DNA of 58,348 nucleotides, taken from NCBI GenBank assembly GCA_011525785.1, contig WYBT01000023.1, positions 1 through 58,348 on the forward strand, written 5' to 3'. Positions within the stretch are counted from its first letter, which is position 1; each line of letters begins with the position of its first letter. This DNA is from Planctomycetaceae bacterium (GTDB lineage Bacteria > Planctomycetota > UBA1135 > GCA-002686595). The notes beneath the pieces are model-generated. The model was not told the origin of the DNA, ran no database searches, and saw only the letters and a list, made by a program, of their open reading frames with translations. Shown here in pieces: positions 8,184 through 18,292 of this stretch. The translations under genes and the position numbers were made by a program.

Positions 8184-10337
8184 ATGCTGGCGCTGTCGCT
8201 CCTGCTCGCCCTGGGCGCGCTCGTTCCCCGCGGGCCGGCGAACCAGGAGCAGCGCCTGAAGCTCGACGAAGGCGCGCTCGACAACACCGCCTTCCTGCCC
8301 GCGGACGAGTCCGCGCGCGAGCTCTTGGCGCGCGCCGATGCGCTGCTCGAGGGACTGCGCGAGCGCGCGTGGACTTCCGGAGACGCTGCGCGTTGGAACG
8401 AGCTGTTCGACCTGTGGCATGTGGCTCTGCGCGATACGCCGACCGGCGCGCTCGTCCCGCCGCTGTCGAGCGCAGTGGGAGCGCCCGCGGCGCGCGCCCT
8501 GGAAGACGCCGACGGAACCGCGGATCCGCTGCTCGACCGGCGGCGCGACGGGCTCGAGGCGGCGCTCGAGCGGCGCCTTGCGGCCATCGACGCGTCGGCG
8601 CGGGTGGCCTGGACGCGCGCGCAAGAGCCGCTGGCTCAGGAAGCGCGCGTCGCCGCCGGGACGGACCGAACAGCGCTCGCGAGCGTCGAGCGCCGCTTCC
8701 CCGCCACGCTCGGCGCCGCGCACGCTGCGCTCGCGCTCGGCGATCTCGAACTGGAGGCCGCGCGTCCCAACGCAGCGCTGCAATGGCTCGCGCGCGCTCG
8801 TTCGCACGTCGAGCGCGCGCGCAGCGTCGACCCGGCGAGCGCCGCGCTGGTCGACTCCGCCATCGCACGCCGCTGGACGCCCGTCAGCGAACTGTGCACA
8901 CCGTCGAACGCTCCGCTCGCGCCAGAGTGGAGCGGCGCCACGCGGCTGGAAGCGCGCGGCGTGTACCTGATCGACGACGGTCGCCGGCGCGGCTCGGGGC
9001 GCCGCGTGCGCACGGAGCCTGGGCTCTCGATCCGCCCGGGCTTGGCCTTCCTCGACGCTCAGCGCGCCGTGGCCCACACCTCGAGCGACGAGAACTCCGA
9101 GAGCCTGGCGCTGTTCGACTTGGAGCAGGGACTGCAGGTCGCACGCACCGACCTGATGGGTCTGTTGCGCGACATGGGCTTCTCGGTCGGGCCGCTGTTC
9201 GAGCCGCTCGAGCCGCCGGGTTGGCCGCTGAGCGTCGCTGCCGCGGACGGCGCGGTGCTGCTCACCGTCGGTCGCCGCGGCGCCTCGCGCGGCAACGCGC
9301 TGATCTGCCTGGAGCTGGCCGACAACATCGATCCCAAGGCGCCGCCCACGCTGCGACTGCGCTGGCTGTGGGTCGACGGGCGGCGCGTGCTCGGCCCGGG
9401 ACTGCGCGCGGCGCCGCGCGAGCCGGAGTTCGAGCCGAAGTTCGATACCAGCGAGTTCCAGCCGGGTTTCGCGCTCGACGGAGAGCGCGTGCTCGTGCTG
9501 GTGCGCGAGTACGACCGCGAAGAGACCGCGGGCGAGTTCAACGCCGTCGAGAGTTCGAACGCCCAGATCCGAACCTGGGCGGCAGCGCTCGATCTCGCCA
9601 GCGGGGAACTGCTCTATCGGCGCTGGCTGGGCCGCGGCGTCGAGGTGCAACGCTCCGCGGGACGCTTCTTCGGCTCACGCTCTCCCGCGGCGAGCAGCGC
9701 CCCCGTGGCGCTGGCCGACTCGCGCGCGCTGCTGACTTCCAACACTGGCTTCAGCGCGCTGCTCGACACGCTCGACGGTCGCGTGGCCTGGGCGCTGCGC
9801 ACGCGCCGCCGCGCCGGCGACGAGCGCCACTGGAGCGGGGCCGCAGCGCACGCCGATGCGCAACTGGGGGCCTTCGCGATCGCGCCGGCCGACAGCGACA
9901 CCCTTTATTGGCTGCGCGCCGACCCTGACACCGACGGTCGCGGGTTGCTGCGCGCCGCGCCGCGTCGGAGCGAGCCCGCCAGCGTGCTGATCGGGGCCGC
10001 TGCGCGCGAGGCTTACGTCCTCGCACCTCACGGCCCGCAGCGCGCGCTGCTCGCCTGGAACGCGCACACCGGTCGCTCGCTGGTCGCGGCCTACCTCGCG
10101 CCCGACGAGAGCTTCAGCGGCGAGGGCCTCGTCGCCCACGGGCGCGCTGCCTTCGCGACCAACCGCGGCGTGTACCTCGTCGATCTCGAGCGCGAGCTCT
10201 ACCTGCTGGACGTGGCGACGCTCGAGCGGCCCGGCGGCCTGCGGCGCGACGCAGCGCGCGGCGGCTCGATCTTCGCGAGCGGAGCGTGGCTGTGCGTGCT
10301 CGGTCCCAGCGCGCTGTGGGCCTTCGAAGTGCGCTGA
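8184..10337 (+). CDS. secreted beta-propeller (PQQ-like) protein of unknown function
   Basis: A 717-residue protein with a hydrophobic signal peptide (about 1-20). Residues 25-245 form an Ala/Leu/Arg-rich helical region that may hold TPR-like repeats. The rest is propeller-like, with blades of the type AALDLASGELLYRRWL and WNAHTGRSLVAAYL, resembling BamB or PQQ-dehydrogenase repeats but without recognisable catalytic residues. Likely periplasmic or envelope-exposed. It follows the FtsB-like gene by 8 bp and probably shares its transcript. It resembles in layout the larger propeller protein at 23969-28606. Specific role not recognised. Confidence 0.65.
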   Translation: MLALSLLLALGALVPRGPANQEQRLKLDEGALDNTAFLPADESARELLARADALLEGLRERAWTSGDAARWNELFDLWHVALRDTPTGALVPPLSSAVGAPAARALEDADGTADPLLDRRRDGLEAALERRLAAIDASARVAWTRAQEPLAQEARVAAGTDRTALASVERRFPATLGAAHAALALGDLELEAARPNAALQWLARARSHVERARSVDPASAALVDSAIARRWTPVSELCTPSNAPLAPEWSGATRLEARGVYLIDDGRRRGSGRRVRTEPGLSIRPGLAFLDAQRAVAHTSSDENSESLALFDLEQGLQVARTDLMGLLRDMGFSVGPLFEPLEPPGWPLSVAAADGAVLLTVGRRGASRGNALICLELADNIDPKAPPTLRLRWLWVDGRRVLGPGLRAAPREPEFEPKFDTSEFQPGFALDGERVLVLVREYDREETAGEFNAVESSNAQIRTWAAALDLASGELLYRRWLGRGVEVQRSAGRFFGSRSPAASSAPVALADSRALLTSNTGFSALLDTLDGRVAWALRTRRRAGDERHWSGAAAHADAQLGAFAIAPADSDTLYWLRADPDTDGRGLLRAAPRRSEPASVLIGAAAREAYVLAPHGPQRALLAWNAHTGRSLVAAYLAPDESFSGEGLVAHGRAAFATNRGVYLVDLERELYLLDVATLERPGGLRRDAARGGSIFASGAWLCVLGPSALWAFEVR

Positions 10338-10361
10338 GGTCCGCGCGAACGCGCTCCGCGG

Positions 10362-11840
10362 TCAGCTCCCAGCCGCCAGTCGCGTCTCCAGCGCTTCGAA
10401 GCGTCCGCCGAGCGCCTTGTAGAGCGCGATTGCGAAGGCCGTGACGGCCGCGTCGCTCTGCGCCAGTTCGTCTTCGAGGCCCGCCACCACGCGCTGCGAG
10501 TCGACGACCGCCTGGAAGTCGGTCAGGCCCTCGCGGTACTGCGTCTGAGCCAGCTCGACCGCGCGCCGAGCCTGCGTCGCGGCGCTCTCGAGCACTCCAC
10601 GACGCTCTTGCTCGAGCACCACGGAAACGAGCGCGTTCTCAGCCTCTTCCAGCGCCAGCATGACGCCCTGCTCCCAGGCGACTTGCGCCTCGACCACGCG
10701 CGCTTCCTGGGCGGCCATCGCGGCGCGAATCCGCCCACCGGCGAAGATCCGCCAGCTGAGCGAAGGTCCCAGACCGAGGAAGTCGCTGTCCGTGTCGAGC
10801 AGGTCCGCCGCTCCATTCGAAGCCAGCCCCAGCGTGCCGCCGAGTGCAAGGCGCGGATACAGCTCGGCTTCCTGGATGCCGACCCGCGCCACTTCGGCGG
10901 CCAGGCGCTGCTCGGCCGCGGCGATGTCGGGCCGACGACGCAGTAGATCGGCGGGCACCCCCACGACCAGCGACGTCGGCGCGCGCGGCGTCGCATCGAC
11001 ACTGGCGAGCTCGAGTTCGAGCTCTCCGGGTTGGGCGCCCACCAGCACCGCCAGTCGGTGAGCGGCGATCGCCGCGCTCGCGCGGAGCTGCGGCAAGCGC
11101 GCGCGAGTCGCGTCGACGCTGGCCGAGGCCTGCGCCACGTCACGCGGTCCCACCAGTCCGGCTTCGGCGCGCGAACGCACCAACGCCAGGGTCCGCTCCT
11201 GGAGTTCGACGTTGGCTTGCGCGATGCGCAGGCGCTGGCGCAGCGAGGCGAGCTCGACGTAGCTGCGGGCCACTTCGGCGGCCACCAGCACGCCAACGGC
11301 GCGCACGTCGTTCTCACTGGCCTGCAGGTCGCGCTCGCTGGCCTCGACCGACCGCCGCACCCGGCCCCACAAGTCGGGCTCCCACGCCGCATCGAGCGCG
11401 AGCGTGTGGATGTTGGTGCGCGGAATGAAGGCGCCGAAGGGCGTGTTGGGGCTCTCGCGGCGATGCTCGTACGTGCCGCGCGCGCCTAGCGTCGGCAGTT
11501 CGTCGGCCTGGGCCCCACGGAGCAGGGCTCGCGCGCGCTCCAGTCGCGCCAACGCGCCGCGCAGATCGCGGTTGTGCTCGAGCGCGCGCTGCACGAGTTG
11601 TTCGAGCGCCGGCGCGTCGAAGCGCCGCCACCACTCGCTCTCCAGTTCGATCTCGGAGGCGCTGCCCGCGGGCGGCTCGGCGCGCCAGTTGGCCGGCACT
11701 TCGAGCGCGGGGCGCTCGTAGTCGCGGCCCACGCTCGTGCAAGCGCTGCTCAGCAGTGCGGCCGCAGCCAGCAGCACGCTCAGAGGTCGGATGAAGGTCC
11801 GCATGGCGGTCTGGGGTCCAATCGCTGTGGGGCTGCTCAT
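10362..11840 (-). CDS. RND efflux outer-membrane factor, NodT/OprM-type lipoprotein
   Basis: TolC-like outer-membrane channel completing the tripartite pump. The lipobox LSSAC ends a signal peptide, followed by SVGRDYERP typical of NodT-family lipoproteins. Further marks are WWRRFDAPALEQLVQRAL, YELDLWG-like WEPDLWGRVRR, ADLLRRRPDIAAAEQRL and FAGGRIRA. The chosen ATG (11840) overlaps the pump stop as ATGA and has GGAG eight bases upstream. An ATG at 11804 would give a more typical short signal peptide. Length is 492 residues (480 from the inner start), normal for the family. Converges with the propeller gene ending at 10337. Confidence 0.9.
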   Translation of the reverse strand: MSSPTAIGPQTAMRTFIRPLSVLLAAAALLSSACTSVGRDYERPALEVPANWRAEPPAGSASEIELESEWWRRFDAPALEQLVQRALEHNRDLRGALARLERARALLRGAQADELPTLGARGTYEHRRESPNTPFGAFIPRTNIHTLALDAAWEPDLWGRVRRSVEASERDLQASENDVRAVGVLVAAEVARSYVELASLRQRLRIAQANVELQERTLALVRSRAEAGLVGPRDVAQASASVDATRARLPQLRASAAIAAHRLAVLVGAQPGELELELASVDATPRAPTSLVVGVPADLLRRRPDIAAAEQRLAAEVARVGIQEAELYPRLALGGTLGLASNGAADLLDTDSDFLGLGPSLSWRIFAGGRIRAAMAAQEARVVEAQVAWEQGVMLALEEAENALVSVVLEQERRGVLESAATQARRAVELAQTQYREGLTDFQAVVDSQRVVAGLEDELAQSDAAVTAFAIALYKALGGRFEALETRLAAGS

Positions 11841-14800
11841 CGCGCCAACTCCGGCTCGAGGATCGCTGCGCGCGTCGCCGATGGCGCGGCGCCCGGCAGC
11901 AGATCGCGTTCGTCGTGTTCGTCGAGCTCGCTGTGTCGATGCTCGGAGGCGATGAACGAATAGAACACCGGCACGACGATCAAGGTGAAGATCGTGCCCA
12001 GCGCCATGCCCGCGACGAGCACGATGCCGATGCTGTTGCGCGCTTCGGCGCCGGGACCCGTCACGAGCACCAGCGGAAAGTGGCCGAAGACCGTGGCCGC
12101 CGAGGTCATGAGCACCGGGCGCAGGCGCGTGGCCGCGGCTTCGCGGAGCGCGTCGAGTCGCGAGCGGCCCTGCTCCTGCAAGGTGTTGGCGAACTCGACG
12201 ATCAGGATGCCGTTCTTGGCCACCAGTCCGACGAGCGTGATCAGGCCCACCTGCGAGTAGACGTTGATCGTGGTCCAGTCGAGGTAGGTGAACACCAGCG
12301 CGCCGCTGATCGCCAGCGGAGCCGAACCGGCGAGCACGATGAACGGGTCGCGGAAGCTGCGGAACTGGGCCGAGAGCACCAGGTACACCAGCACCAGCGC
12401 GAAGCCGAGCGTCACGACCAGCGCCGAACCCTCGCGGCGGATCTGGCGCGATTCGCCGGCGTAGTCGACGTTCACGCCCGGTCCCGCGACGGCCAGGGCC
12501 GCGCTCTCGAGCACGGCCAGGCCCTCCTCCTTCGTCACGCCCGGCTGGACGCCGCCGTAGATCCGCACCGCGTTGCGCTGCTGGAAGCGGTTGAGCGTGC
12601 GCGGCACGGTCGCCATCTCGATGCGCGTGAAGGCCGAAACCGGAACGAGTTCGCCTCCGGGCGTCTTGATCTTGAGGTCGAGCAAGGGTCCGAGCGTCGC
12701 GCGGCCCTCGTCCCCGATCTGCGGGATGACCTTGTAGCTGCGATCGAAGTAGTTGAAGCGGTTGACGTAGCCGCCGCCGAGCAGCGCGCCCAGTTCGCGG
12801 CCAACGCTCGCCAGATCGAGGCCCAGGTCGGCCACGCGCTCGCGATCGATGCTGACCGTGGCCTGCGGACGATCGATCTTGAGGTCGGTGTCGACGTACA
12901 GGAACTTGCCGCTCTGCCAGCCGGCGCCGACCACGGCCATGGCCGTGCCGAGCAGATCCTCGAGCGCCGCGTCGCTCTGCAGCACGATCTCCACGTCGAA
13001 CTGGCCGGGCGTGGGCAAGGGCGGATCCAGGCGCGGGAACACGCGCAAGCCGGGCGCCTGCGAGACCGCGCCGAAGACCTCGCCGTACAGCTCCTGCGTC
13101 GAGCGTTTGCGCTCGCGCCAGTCCTGCGCGACGAAGCCGCCGAAGCCGTCCCAGTTCCCGACCAGAGACCACATGTAGCGGTTCTCGGGGAACGAGTTGA
13201 CCGCGTTCACGACGGCGAGGGAGTCGCGGTTGACCGACTCGAGCGTCGCGTCGGGGGCCGCGTCGAAGAACATGCTGATGTGGCTCTGGTCCTCGACCGG
13301 AGCGAGTTCGCGGCGCGATTGCGAGTACATCGGCCAGGCCGCGGCCATGAACGCGAACGCCACCAGCGCAATGGCCCAACGAATCGCGAGTGCGCCGTCG
13401 AGCACGCGCACGTACGCGCGCGCGGCCCAGTCGAACCCGCGGTTGACTTGGCGCGTGAGCCATCCTTCTTCACCGCCCGGCCGCACGGCGTAGGCGCTCA
13501 TCACCGGCGAGAGGGTCACAGCAACCACGCCGCTCATCAGCACCGCGACCGCCAGCGTGATCGCGAACTCGAGGAACAGCGAGCCCGTGAGTCCGCCCTG
13601 GAAGCCGATCGGCGTGTAGACCGCGGCCAGCGTGATCGTCATGGCCACGATCGGGCCGAACAGCTCGCGCGCGGCGACCAGCGCGCCCTGCATGCGCGAG
13701 CGACCTTGGCGCACGTGCCGCGCGACGTTCTCGACCACCACGATCGCGTCGTCGACCACCAGGCCGACCGAGAGCACGATCGCGAGGATGGTGAGCAGGT
13801 TCAGGCTGAAGCCGAGCAGGCTCATCACCGCGGCGGCGCCGATCAGCGAGACCGGCATGGCCACCAGAGGCACGAGCGCCGTGCGCACCGAGCCGAGGAA
13901 CAGGAACACCACCAGGCCGACGATGAGCACCGTCTCGAGCAGCGTCTTGGAGATCTCCTCCAACGCGTCGCGCATGAACACGGTGCCGTCCCACACGAGC
14001 CGCATCTCGACGTCGGACGGCAGTGTGGGCCGCAGGCGCTCCATCTCGGCCTTCAGTCCGGCCGCGACGTCGAGCTCGTTCGCGCCGACCAGCGGCCACA
14101 CGCCGAGGTACACGCTGATCTGGTCGTTGTACTTCGCGACCTGATCGCCCTCTTCAGCGCCCAGTTCGACGCGCGCGACGTCCTGCAGGCGCACCAGCGC
14201 TCCGTCCTGCTCGGAGACGATCAACGTGGCGAAGTCCTCGACCGTGCGCAGGTCCGTGTCGGCCAGCAGGCTGACCTGCACCAGGTTGCCCTTGGTCTGG
14301 CCGACGGCGGCCAGGTAGTTGTTGCGCTGCAGCGCCGCGTACACATCGCCCGGCGCCAGCCCGACGGCTGCGAGTCGATCCGGGTCGATCCACACGCGCA
14401 TCGCGATCGGACGCCCGCCTTCGCTGTTGGTCACGCGCTGCACGCCCTTGACGGTCGTCAGTTGCGGCTGAATGGCGCGCGAGAGCCAGTCGGTGAGCTG
14501 CGAGAGCGAGCGCTCGGTGGAGGTGAACGAGATGTAGAAGGTCGCGTACGGACGATCCGCGCGCTGGACCTCGACCATCGGCGCTTCGGCGTCGGCGGGC
14601 AACTCCGAACGCACCTGCTGCAAGCGCGCGTTGACCTCGGCGAGCGCCGTGGTCGTGCTGTGGTCGAGCTCGAGCCGCACCGTCACCTGGCTGACCCCGG
14701 CGCGACTGGTCGACTCGATGTGATCGACGCCGCCGATGGCCGAAACGGCGCGCTCGATCGGAGTGGTGAGGAAGCCGCGCACCGTCTCTGCGCTCGCGCC

Positions 14801-14959
14801 GGTGTAGACCGTCGTGATCAGGACCGAGCTGCTCTCGAGCTTGGGGTACTGCTGGATCGGCAGGCTCGAAATCGAGCGCCAGCCCACCAGCACGAGCACC
14901 AGGTTGACCACCAGGGCCAGCACCGGGTGCTTGATGAAGACGTCTGTGACCGCACGCAT
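11837..14959 (-). CDS. RND multidrug efflux permease (HAE1/AcrB family)
   Basis: Inner-membrane proton/drug antiporter of 1040 residues, the usual AcrB length. Expected elements are visible: N-terminal TM1 (about 12-30), the periplasmic segment PIQQYPKLE, the TM4 proton-relay aspartate pair in GLVVDDAIVVVEN, and the TM10 lysine in GLVAKNGILIVEF. The two halves repeat the same topology, consistent with 12 TM helices. It lies 13 bp after the adaptor gene and is coupled to the outer-membrane factor. Substrates cannot be predicted. A long open frame on the opposite strand is a codon-bias shadow. Confidence 0.95.
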   Translation of the reverse strand: MRAVTDVFIKHPVLALVVNLVLVLVGWRSISSLPIQQYPKLESSSVLITTVYTGASAETVRGFLTTPIERAVSAIGGVDHIESTSRAGVSQVTVRLELDHSTTTALAEVNARLQQVRSELPADAEAPMVEVQRADRPYATFYISFTSTERSLSQLTDWLSRAIQPQLTTVKGVQRVTNSEGGRPIAMRVWIDPDRLAAVGLAPGDVYAALQRNNYLAAVGQTKGNLVQVSLLADTDLRTVEDFATLIVSEQDGALVRLQDVARVELGAEEGDQVAKYNDQISVYLGVWPLVGANELDVAAGLKAEMERLRPTLPSDVEMRLVWDGTVFMRDALEEISKTLLETVLIVGLVVFLFLGSVRTALVPLVAMPVSLIGAAAVMSLLGFSLNLLTILAIVLSVGLVVDDAIVVVENVARHVRQGRSRMQGALVAARELFGPIVAMTITLAAVYTPIGFQGGLTGSLFLEFAITLAVAVLMSGVVAVTLSPVMSAYAVRPGGEEGWLTRQVNRGFDWAARAYVRVLDGALAIRWAIALVAFAFMAAAWPMYSQSRRELAPVEDQSHISMFFDAAPDATLESVNRDSLAVVNAVNSFPENRYMWSLVGNWDGFGGFVAQDWRERKRSTQELYGEVFGAVSQAPGLRVFPRLDPPLPTPGQFDVEIVLQSDAALEDLLGTAMAVVGAGWQSGKFLYVDTDLKIDRPQATVSIDRERVADLGLDLASVGRELGALLGGGYVNRFNYFDRSYKVIPQIGDEGRATLGPLLDLKIKTPGGELVPVSAFTRIEMATVPRTLNRFQQRNAVRIYGGVQPGVTKEEGLAVLESAALAVAGPGVNVDYAGESRQIRREGSALVVTLGFALVLVYLVLSAQFRSFRDPFIVLAGSAPLAISGALVFTYLDWTTINVYSQVGLITLVGLVAKNGILIVEFANTLQEQGRSRLDALREAAATRLRPVLMTSAATVFGHFPLVLVTGPGAEARNSIGIVLVAGMALGTIFTLIVVPVFYSFIASEHRHSELDEHDERDLLPGAAPSATRAAILEPELAR

Positions 14960-14972
14960 GGTGTGGAGCTCC

Positions 14973-16103
14973 TCAGCGCGCGGCAGCGCCGCTTTCGCTC
15001 GCCGGGGCGAGCGCGGTGAGCATGCCGTCGAACAACTTGAACGAGCCCAGCGAGGCCACGAGCTCGCCCACGGCCACGCCCTCGAGCAGCACGACCTCGT
15101 CGTCGCCCAGCATCGGGCCGCTGGTCACGCGTCGCTCCTGGGCGCGCAGCGCGCCGTCGGCGCCCTTCGCGAGCACGAATACGTGATCGCCAGCGGGCCC
15201 TCGGCGCAGCGCCGCGACGGACACGAGCGTCACCGGCTGCGGATCCTCGATCGCCACTTGAACGCGCACCGAACCGCCCGGCGCCGGCGCCGCTGCACCT
15301 TCCATCAAGGCGCGAAAGGTCGCGTTGCGCGTGCGGGCGTCGATCTCTGCTTCGCTGGCGATCAGCTGCGCCGGGTGGGAGCGACCGTCGGCGGTGAGCA
15401 CCTCGACCGACTGCCCCGGCACGAGGCGCGCGCCGACCTCCTGCGAGACGCGGAAGTCGATGTGGACGGCCTCGTCGACGCCCTGCAACAGGGCGAGTTC
15501 GGTTCCCGCCTCCAGGTACTGACCGACTTGCAGGTCGCTCAAGCCGATGCGCGCGCGGAACGGCGCGTGGAGGCGTTTGCGAGCGATCACCGCTTCCAGT
15601 CGCGCGACATCTGCGCGGGCCACGTCCAGTTCGGCCTGGGCGCGATCGACGTCGGCCTCCGCTGCGCCCTGGCTCTGCGCCGCGCGCCGGATGCGCTCGA
15701 GCAGCGTGTCCGCGAGGCGCACTCGCGCCTGGGCGGCCGCGACCTCGGCCTCTTCGACGGACGTGTCGAGCGCGACCAGCAACGCACCCTGCTCGACGAT
15801 CTGCCCGCTGGCGAGGCGCACTTCGCGCACGGACCCGGGCAGTTCGTTGCGCAACACCACTGAACGAACGGCCCGGACGGTTCCGATCGCAGTCGTGGTG
15901 CGCGCGTGGGTCGCGCTGCGAGCAGGCGAGGCGGACACCACGGCCGCGGGTTCGGGCTGGTTGGCGGCGGCGGCCGCCGCCTGCGCGTTGGCGGCGCCCT
16001 TGGCGCGCATCAGCACGTAGGCGCCGCCGGCGGCGGCGAGCACGAGGACCAGCGAGGCGATCAGTCGCGCCGGACCGGACGAGGGGCTGGAAGTGGAATT
16101 CAT
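14973..16103 (-). CDS. RND efflux periplasmic adaptor (membrane fusion protein)
   Basis: A 376-residue HlyD/AcrA-type adaptor. A membrane anchor (about 12-32) is followed by an Ala-rich linker. The first half of the lipoyl domain is around 85-110 (GSVREVRLASGQIVEQGALLVALD), then an alpha-hairpin (about 112-170), the second lipoyl half (APFRARIGLSDLQVGQYLEAG) and beta-barrel/membrane-proximal domains. The ATG at 16103 has little Shine-Dalgarno character. A copy of the putative TetR operator lies 24 bp upstream, so expression is probably controlled there as well as at the tetR promoter. Confidence 0.92.
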   Translation of the reverse strand: MNSTSSPSSGPARLIASLVLVLAAAGGAYVLMRAKGAANAQAAAAAANQPEPAAVVSASPARSATHARTTTAIGTVRAVRSVVLRNELPGSVREVRLASGQIVEQGALLVALDTSVEEAEVAAAQARVRLADTLLERIRRAAQSQGAAEADVDRAQAELDVARADVARLEAVIARKRLHAPFRARIGLSDLQVGQYLEAGTELALLQGVDEAVHIDFRVSQEVGARLVPGQSVEVLTADGRSHPAQLIASEAEIDARTRNATFRALMEGAAAPAPGGSVRVQVAIEDPQPVTLVSVAALRRGPAGDHVFVLAKGADGALRAQERRVTSGPMLGDDEVVLLEGVAVGELVASLGSFKLFDGMLTALAPASESGAAAR

Positions 16104-16126
16104 GGGCGGTCAGAAAGGGCTGCGCG

Positions 16127-16141
16127 TAGACCGGTCGTCTC
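16127..16141. promoter_or_regulatory. putative TetR operator before the efflux adaptor gene
   Basis: TAGACCGGTCGTCTC matches the site at the tetR promoter (TAGACCAGTCGTCTA) at 13 of 15 positions, and both are followed by GAA. It lies between the tetR stop and the adaptor start. No clear -35/-10 pair overlaps it, so it may control an unrecognised promoter or act as a roadblock. Confidence 0.65.
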
Positions 16142-16191
16142 GAAATTGCGACCGAAGCTGCGCGTGGACTGGGAGCAGGGGCGAGCGCGGC

Positions 16192-16881
16192 TCAGCGACG
16201 CGCGGGAAGCAGGGTGTCGAACACGAAAGCCAGGAAGTCGTCGAGCGGGCCGATGCTGCGGTCGATCTGCATCCGGACCGCGGCGCCCTCCCAGAGCATC
16301 ACCAGCACGTCGGCCAGATGATCGGGATCGTGCGAGCGCGCGACCTCACCCGCGCTCTGGGCTTCGCGGATGACCTGAGCGATGAGCGCGCTCCACTGCT
16401 GGTAAGCGCACTTGACCGCGGCGTGGACCGGCTCGCTCAACGTGGCGGTCTCGAGCGCGAGCTTGGGGATGAGGCACTCGACGGTCGGGCCGTTGCTTTC
16501 GCACTCGGCGCGGGTGTCCTCGAAGATCGAACGCAGGCGCGCCAAGGGACTGCGCTTGCGATCCCCAAGGTGCGTCCGGAGCGAGTCGAGGTACTCGTCT
16601 CGCGCACGCTCGATCAGCGCGACGCCGAAGTCCTCCTTCGACTCGAAGTAGTGGTAGAAGGAGCCCTTGGGGACTCCGGCGCGCTGGAGGATCTCACTCA
16701 GGCCGCAACCGTTGAAGCCCTTGGCGCCGACCAGGGCCGCCCCGGCGGCCAGGATGCGCTCGCGCGTGTCGGGTTCGACGGGCTCGGCGGGCGCGCCGGC
16801 GGAACTCGAGTGGCGCCGGGCCGCGCGTGTGGCGGGGGCCGACTTGCGGCGACTGGAGGTACGTGCCCGGGGCTTGGACAT
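16192..16881 (-). CDS. TetR-family repressor of the efflux operon
   Basis: A 229-residue regulator with an Arg/Ser/Ala-rich N-terminal extension (1-38). The TetR helix-turn-helix domain spans about 39-90: TRERILAAGAALVGAKGFNG, then LSEILQRAGVPKGSFYHYF, the recognition helix and FYHYF hallmark. The C-terminal ligand domain resembles the AcrR/NemR-like branch (RSIFEDTRAECESNG, CLIPKLALE). It is the first gene of the efflux operon. The ATG at 16881 lies 6 nt from a good -10 box, so the message is probably leaderless. Matching operators at its own promoter and before the adaptor suggest autorepression and pump repression. Confidence 0.88.
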   Translation of the reverse strand: MSKPRARTSSRRKSAPATRAARRHSSSAGAPAEPVEPDTRERILAAGAALVGAKGFNGCGLSEILQRAGVPKGSFYHYFESKEDFGVALIERARDEYLDSLRTHLGDRKRSPLARLRSIFEDTRAECESNGPTVECLIPKLALETATLSEPVHAAVKCAYQQWSALIAQVIREAQSAGEVARSHDPDHLADVLVMLWEGAAVRMQIDRSIGPLDDFLAFVFDTLLPARR

Positions 16882-16887
16882 GGCCGG

Positions 16888-16916
16888 ATTAGACCAGTCG
16901 TCTAGAACTCCTTCAA
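16888..16916 (-). promoter_or_regulatory. tetR promoter with overlapping TetR operator
   Basis: On the minus strand TTGAAG (16916-16911) is separated by exactly 17 bp from TCTAAT (16893-16888), a sigma70-type promoter. The near-palindrome TAGACGACTGGTCTA (16904-16890) fills the downstream spacer and overlaps the -10, the expected position for a repressor. The predicted start site falls at or next to the ATG at 16881. The same sequence recurs at 16127-16141. Confidence 0.7.
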
Positions 16917-17227
16917 GCCGGCCGCAAGGACTTTTTCTCGCGCGCGCTCGAGGCTCGAGCGACGAGCGACCCCGGCCCCGCGCCGGCGGCGCGAAAGCGC
17001 TTCGCGCAGCGGCTGCGCGCGAACTCGAGCCCGCAGACACCGCGCGCGCACGCGCGGCGGAGAGAGCGCTTTCGATCTGCGCGAGGTTCGTCGTTCGCGC
17101 GCGACTCTTGCGGCCGTGAAACTCCTGTACTCGGCCGCACGCCCGAGCGCGCCAGCGCGCGCCAGCGAGTAGATTGCGCCGTCTCCGCAGGCCCTGCACC
17201 CGTCGTGAACCACGCTTACAGCCGCCC
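16917..17227. other. divergent intergenic region between tetR and the MoxR gene
   Basis: About 310 bp with no credible gene. Small open frames here are Arg-rich GC-bias products. It must contain the promoter of the 20-kb plus-strand cluster. The only -10-like hexamer seen is TAGATT at 17170-17175, about 52 bp before the MoxR ATG, with no convincing -35 partner. Confidence 0.4.
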
Positions 17228-18253
<1,026 letters not shown>

Positions 18254-18292
18254 TCCGCGCCCCAGCCCCGCTTCCGCGTCCAAGGAACCTCC

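Noticed and set aside
10338..10361. Terminator between the propeller gene and the efflux operon
   Set aside because: The 24-bp gap has no stable stem or T-run; termination may be factor-dependent.
11915..15019. 1034-codon open frame on the plus strand opposite the RND pump
   Set aside because: It is a codon-bias shadow: composition is His/Asp/Arg/Gln-rich without fold, and the minus strand holds an unmistakable AcrB-family gene.
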